In this document: piece by piece, positions 10,684-10,700 of the stretch
Numbering within the stretch: position 1 is the stretch's first letter
How the letters are laid out: each line of letters opens with the position of its first letter
Assembly: GCA_023449855.1 (NCBI GenBank)
Contig: JAEXHR010000383.1
Span: 1 to 10,700, forward strand
Length of the DNA stretch: 10,700 bases
Source of the DNA: Pseudomonadota bacterium
Lineage (GTDB): Bacteria; Pseudomonadota; Alphaproteobacteria; Rhizobiales; Xanthobacteraceae
Reading direction: 5' to 3'
Notes under the pieces: generated by a model
The model's database searches: none
Told to the model about the DNA's origin: nothing
What the model saw: only the letters and a program-made list of their open reading frames with translations
Made by a program: the position numbers and the translations under genes

Positions 10684-10700
10684 CCTTGCTTCCACCCTCC

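Noticed and set aside
9196..10695. A 499-codon open frame antisense to gltD
   Set aside because: It is a shadow of gltD in the complementary codon frame; the composition is Arg/Asp/His/Ala-rich with no domain motifs.

Overview
The window is GC-rich chromosomal DNA with strong GC3 codon bias. It looks like an alphaproteobacterium, most likely of the Bradyrhizobium/Rhodopseudomonas/Nitrobacter group. This is inferred from the protein styles (an HWE-type histidine kinase, an alphaproteobacterial GltB/GltD pair), from the codon use, and from two dispersed palindromic repeats of a kind I associate with that group. No plasmid, phage, insertion sequence, tRNA, rRNA or CRISPR array is visible.

Layout. 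(1) Positions 1-914, minus strand: the N-terminal 304 residues of a class A penicillin-binding protein (membrane anchor plus GT51 glycosyltransferase), cut by the window edge. (2) Positions 915-1083: a divergent intergenic region with an evenly spaced run of CtrA-like half-sites and a weak EcfG-like promoter candidate. (3) Positions 1084-2664, plus strand: a GAF-PAS-HWE sensor histidine kinase with no adjacent response regulator. (4) Positions 2665-2878: a large composite inverted repeat between two convergent genes. (5) Positions 2879-3778, minus strand: a secreted protein with a PepSY-like segment and a long Pro/Ala/Lys/Glu tail. (6) Positions 3779-4318: a 540-base gene-free region that serves as upstream and leader region for gltB and carries several short hairpins and palindromes. 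(7) Positions 4319-9091 and 9226-10683, plus strand: gltB and gltD, the large and small subunits of NADPH-dependent glutamate synthase, separated by 134 bases that hold a classic REP-type palindrome.

How the genes work together. GltB and GltD form one enzyme (GOGAT). GltD passes NADPH electrons through FAD and iron-sulfur clusters to the GltB FMN/[3Fe-4S] site, where ammonia released from glutamine in the GltB amidotransferase domain makes glutamate from 2-oxoglutarate. With glutamine synthetase this is the main route of ammonium assimilation. The other three genes (wall synthesis, sensing, periplasmic protein) have no evident functional link to it or to each other.

The content is mostly core and housekeeping. 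I see no clear undescribed multi-gene system. The points most worth a second look are non-coding: the 11-bp-phased CtrA-like half-sites, the structured gltB leader, the repeat inside the gltB-gltD spacer and the repeat between the convergent genes. The long GltB prosegment and the variant H-box of the kinase are also worth checking.
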